From CAYHVK01 sp964360255 (GTDB lineage Bacteria > Bdellovibrionota > Bdellovibrionia > Bdellovibrionales > UBA1609): a stretch of DNA of 64,000 bases. The DNA is taken from positions 62,001-126,000 of the forward strand of contig CAYHVK010000011.1 in NCBI GenBank assembly GCA_964360255.1. The letters are read 5' to 3'. Position numbers and translations under genes: made by a program. Each line of letters opens with the position of its first letter. Positions within the stretch are counted from its first letter, which is position 1. The notes under the pieces are model-generated. The model was given only the letters and a program-made list of their open reading frames with translations, was not told where the DNA came from and searched no databases. Below, in pieces: positions 62,384 to 64,000 of this stretch.

Positions 62384-64000
62384 GTTTAGCCAGTCTTTCC
62401 ATTCGAAAGCCCGTATTTGCATGGATGTTGATGATCGCAATGATGGTTTTCGGTTACCTCAGCTTTTCAAGTTTGGGTGTCAGCCAGAATCCAGATATTG
62501 ATTATCCGTTCGTTAATGTTTCGGTGACTCTAGAGGGGGCCTCGCCAGAAGTGATGGAGAGTGAAATCGTCGATGTCACCGAAAATGCTTTGATGGGTGT
62601 TGAGGGTCTCATTGATATTAGTTCTACAGCACGTTATGGGTCGGCTTCAATTTCCTTAGAGTTTAGTTTAGATCGCGATGTGGATGTGGCCATGCAAGAA
62701 GTGCAGTCACGCATTTCACAAGTGGTACGCCGTTACCCGGAGGGCACAGAAGCCCCTGTGATCTCAAAACAGAATCCTGAAGATCAGCCAATTTTATGGC
62801 TCGGTGTTTCTGGCGATGTGCCTTTTCGCGAACTTATGACTTATACGCGTGATAAAATCATTCCCCAATTTCAGCTTGTGCCTGGAGTGGGTGATATTTT
62901 CATGGGTGGATTTTTAGATCCAGAAATTCGTATTTGGATCGATTTTAAAAAGCTTCAACAGTTTGAGCTCACGGTGGATGACGTGATTTCCACTCTTGAT
63001 AATGAGCATGTAGAGTATCCGGCTGGTTATATGCAGAAGGGTGAGAAAGAATTCACAATGCGTATTCTGGGCGAAGCTAAAACAGTTAAAGAGATCCAGA
63101 ATTTATTAATCACAAAGCGCGGTGGAGGCATTAATTATCGACCAATACGTCTGTCTGATGTGGCCCGCATTGAAACTGGCACTGAAGACATTCGTCGTTT
63201 CTCAAGAGTGATGGGCAAAACTGCCGTTGGTATCGGGGTTAGAAAAACCCGTGGTGTCAATGCCGTTGAAGTCGCCAAAGCCGTTCAAGAAAAAATGAAA
63301 GAAATGAAGGGAAGCCTCCCAAAAAGTTATGAGATCGGCGTGAATTATAATGGCACGAAAATCATTGAAGAGTCGGTGCATGAACTCAATTTTGAATTGA
63401 TTCTCGCCGCCGCCCTTACCGGTGTTGTTTGTTTTCTTTTCTTCGGGTCATGGAGTTCAACCCTTAATATTTTGTTAGCGATTCCAACTTCTATCTTGGG
63501 TTCGTTTATGGCGTTTAAGTATTTTGGCTTTACGCTGAATACCTTCACGCTTTTGGCTCTTATTCTCTCGGTGGGTATTGTCGTCGATGATGCCATTATG
63601 GTGCTCGAAAATATTATGCGCCACCGAGCCATGAAAAAAACAGGCCCGCAAGCGGCCCTCGATGGTGCCAATCAGATTACGTTTACGGCTGTGGCCGCGA
63701 CTTTATCAATTATTGCTATTTTCCTTCCGGTCGTTTTTATGGAAGGCATTCTCGGTCGATTTTTCTTCCAGTTCGGTATTGTTCTTAGCGTAGCGGTATT
63801 CTTATCTCTTATTGAAGCTCTCACTCTTACGCCTATGCGAAGCGCAGAATTTATGGGCGATAAAGAGGAGCATGGGATTTTAGACCCACTCATTGAAAAA
63901 CTAAAAAAGTTTTATGTTATTACATTGAACTGGGCACTTCGTTACCGCTGGACAGTTGTGATTTTAGCTTTGACCTTATTTGCCGGCAGCTTTATTTTCG
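62380..64000 (+). CDS. RND efflux transporter (AcrB-like), partial
   Basis: Open frame of 540 codons running off the end of the window. Start ATG 62380 overlaps the preceding stop. The N-terminus SIRKPVFAWMLMI is the first transmembrane helix. A porter domain follows (EGASPEVMESEIVD, AMQEVQSRISQV). TM4 carries the proton-relay pair Asp403-Asp404 in GIVVDDAIMVLEN. Hydrophobic or metal substrate class cannot be set from this portion. It is the inner-membrane pump for the upstream TolC-like protein. Confidence 0.95.
   Translation, partial: MSLASLSIRKPVFAWMLMIAMMVFGYLSFSSLGVSQNPDIDYPFVNVSVTLEGASPEVMESEIVDVTENALMGVEGLIDISSTARYGSASISLEFSLDRDVDVAMQEVQSRISQVVRRYPEGTEAPVISKQNPEDQPILWLGVSGDVPFRELMTYTRDKIIPQFQLVPGVGDIFMGGFLDPEIRIWIDFKKLQQFELTVDDVISTLDNEHVEYPAGYMQKGEKEFTMRILGEAKTVKEIQNLLITKRGGGINYRPIRLSDVARIETGTEDIRRFSRVMGKTAVGIGVRKTRGVNAVEVAKAVQEKMKEMKGSLPKSYEIGVNYNGTKIIEESVHELNFELILAAALTGVVCFLFFGSWSSTLNILLAIPTSILGSFMAFKYFGFTLNTFTLLALILSVGIVVDDAIMVLENIMRHRAMKKTGPQAALDGANQITFTAVAATLSIIAIFLPVVFMEGILGRFFFQFGIVLSVAVFLSLIEALTLTPMRSAEFMGDKEEHGILDPLIEKLKKFYVITLNWALRYRWTVVILALTLFAGSFIF

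Noticed and set aside
1..64000. CRISPR arrays, rRNA genes, prophage
   Set aside because: No regularly spaced repeats, no rRNA sequence and no phage structural genes were found.

Overview
The window looks like a Gram-negative, LPS-bearing chromosome of the Bdellovibrionota (Bdellovibrio-like predators or close relatives). Seen directly: BamA/Skp, LolC/LolD and lipid A genes (outer membrane), a type IV pilus motor locus, a PilZ protein, several secreted hydrolases (trypsin-like protease, two phospholipase D-like proteins, S1/P1 nuclease, a lytic-transglycosylase-like lipoprotein), and lipoproteins with an FQNC- or TAC-type lipobox. The phylum is an inference from this gene mix and gene order; no 16S gene is present.

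Layout. 1-6278 (minus strand) is housekeeping: a partial PLP gamma-lyase, then ychF, pth, rplY, prs, rdgB, rph and a cell-wall amidase. 6621-12816 holds mostly exported proteins: an SH3/coiled-coil protein, a PilZ protein with a GYF-like N-terminus, a trypsin-like protease, a phospholipase D-like protein and an S1/P1 nuclease. 12853-18706 carries rlmE, a CX5R phosphatase/ArsC-like protein, mazG, a 7TM-HD phosphohydrolase, apparent remnants of a HEPT/MNT pair, ybeY and a Y1 transposase-like gene.

18982-32654 is one long plus-strand envelope cluster: prfB (with its programmed +1 frameshift), lolC, lolD, bamA, skp, fabZ, lpxA, lpxB, lpxK, an LpxL-type acyltransferase, a DUF3108 lipoprotein and two family-9 glycosyltransferases. 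Most genes overlap or abut, so they are probably translationally coupled. It builds lipid A and core LPS and delivers lipoproteins and beta-barrels. A CHASE2 histidine kinase and its sigma-54 regulator face it convergently (32655-35943). 36007-37783 holds ribF and a divergent AroE-like gene. 37872-44917 is pilB-pilT-pilC-pilS-pilR, followed by a terminator and tRNA-Arg(CCT).

45092-64000 is more accessory: a YeiH transporter, a DUF1552/DUF1592 pair with haem motifs, NDH-2, a KaiC-like ATPase overlapping a hybrid kinase, a second phospholipase D-like protein, a transglycosylase-like lipoprotein, a SpecificRecomb-family membrane protein, a second Y1 transposase-like gene, a Cys/Trp-rich lipoprotein, and a TolC/RND efflux pair running off the end.

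The most unusual signal is a 33-bp inverted repeat at 18906-19013. In RNA it would bury the prfB start codon in a long stem and leave the Shine-Dalgarno in the loop. All its non-Watson-Crick positions are G-U in the prfB sense strand. This may be an extra layer of control on a gene already regulated by frameshifting.
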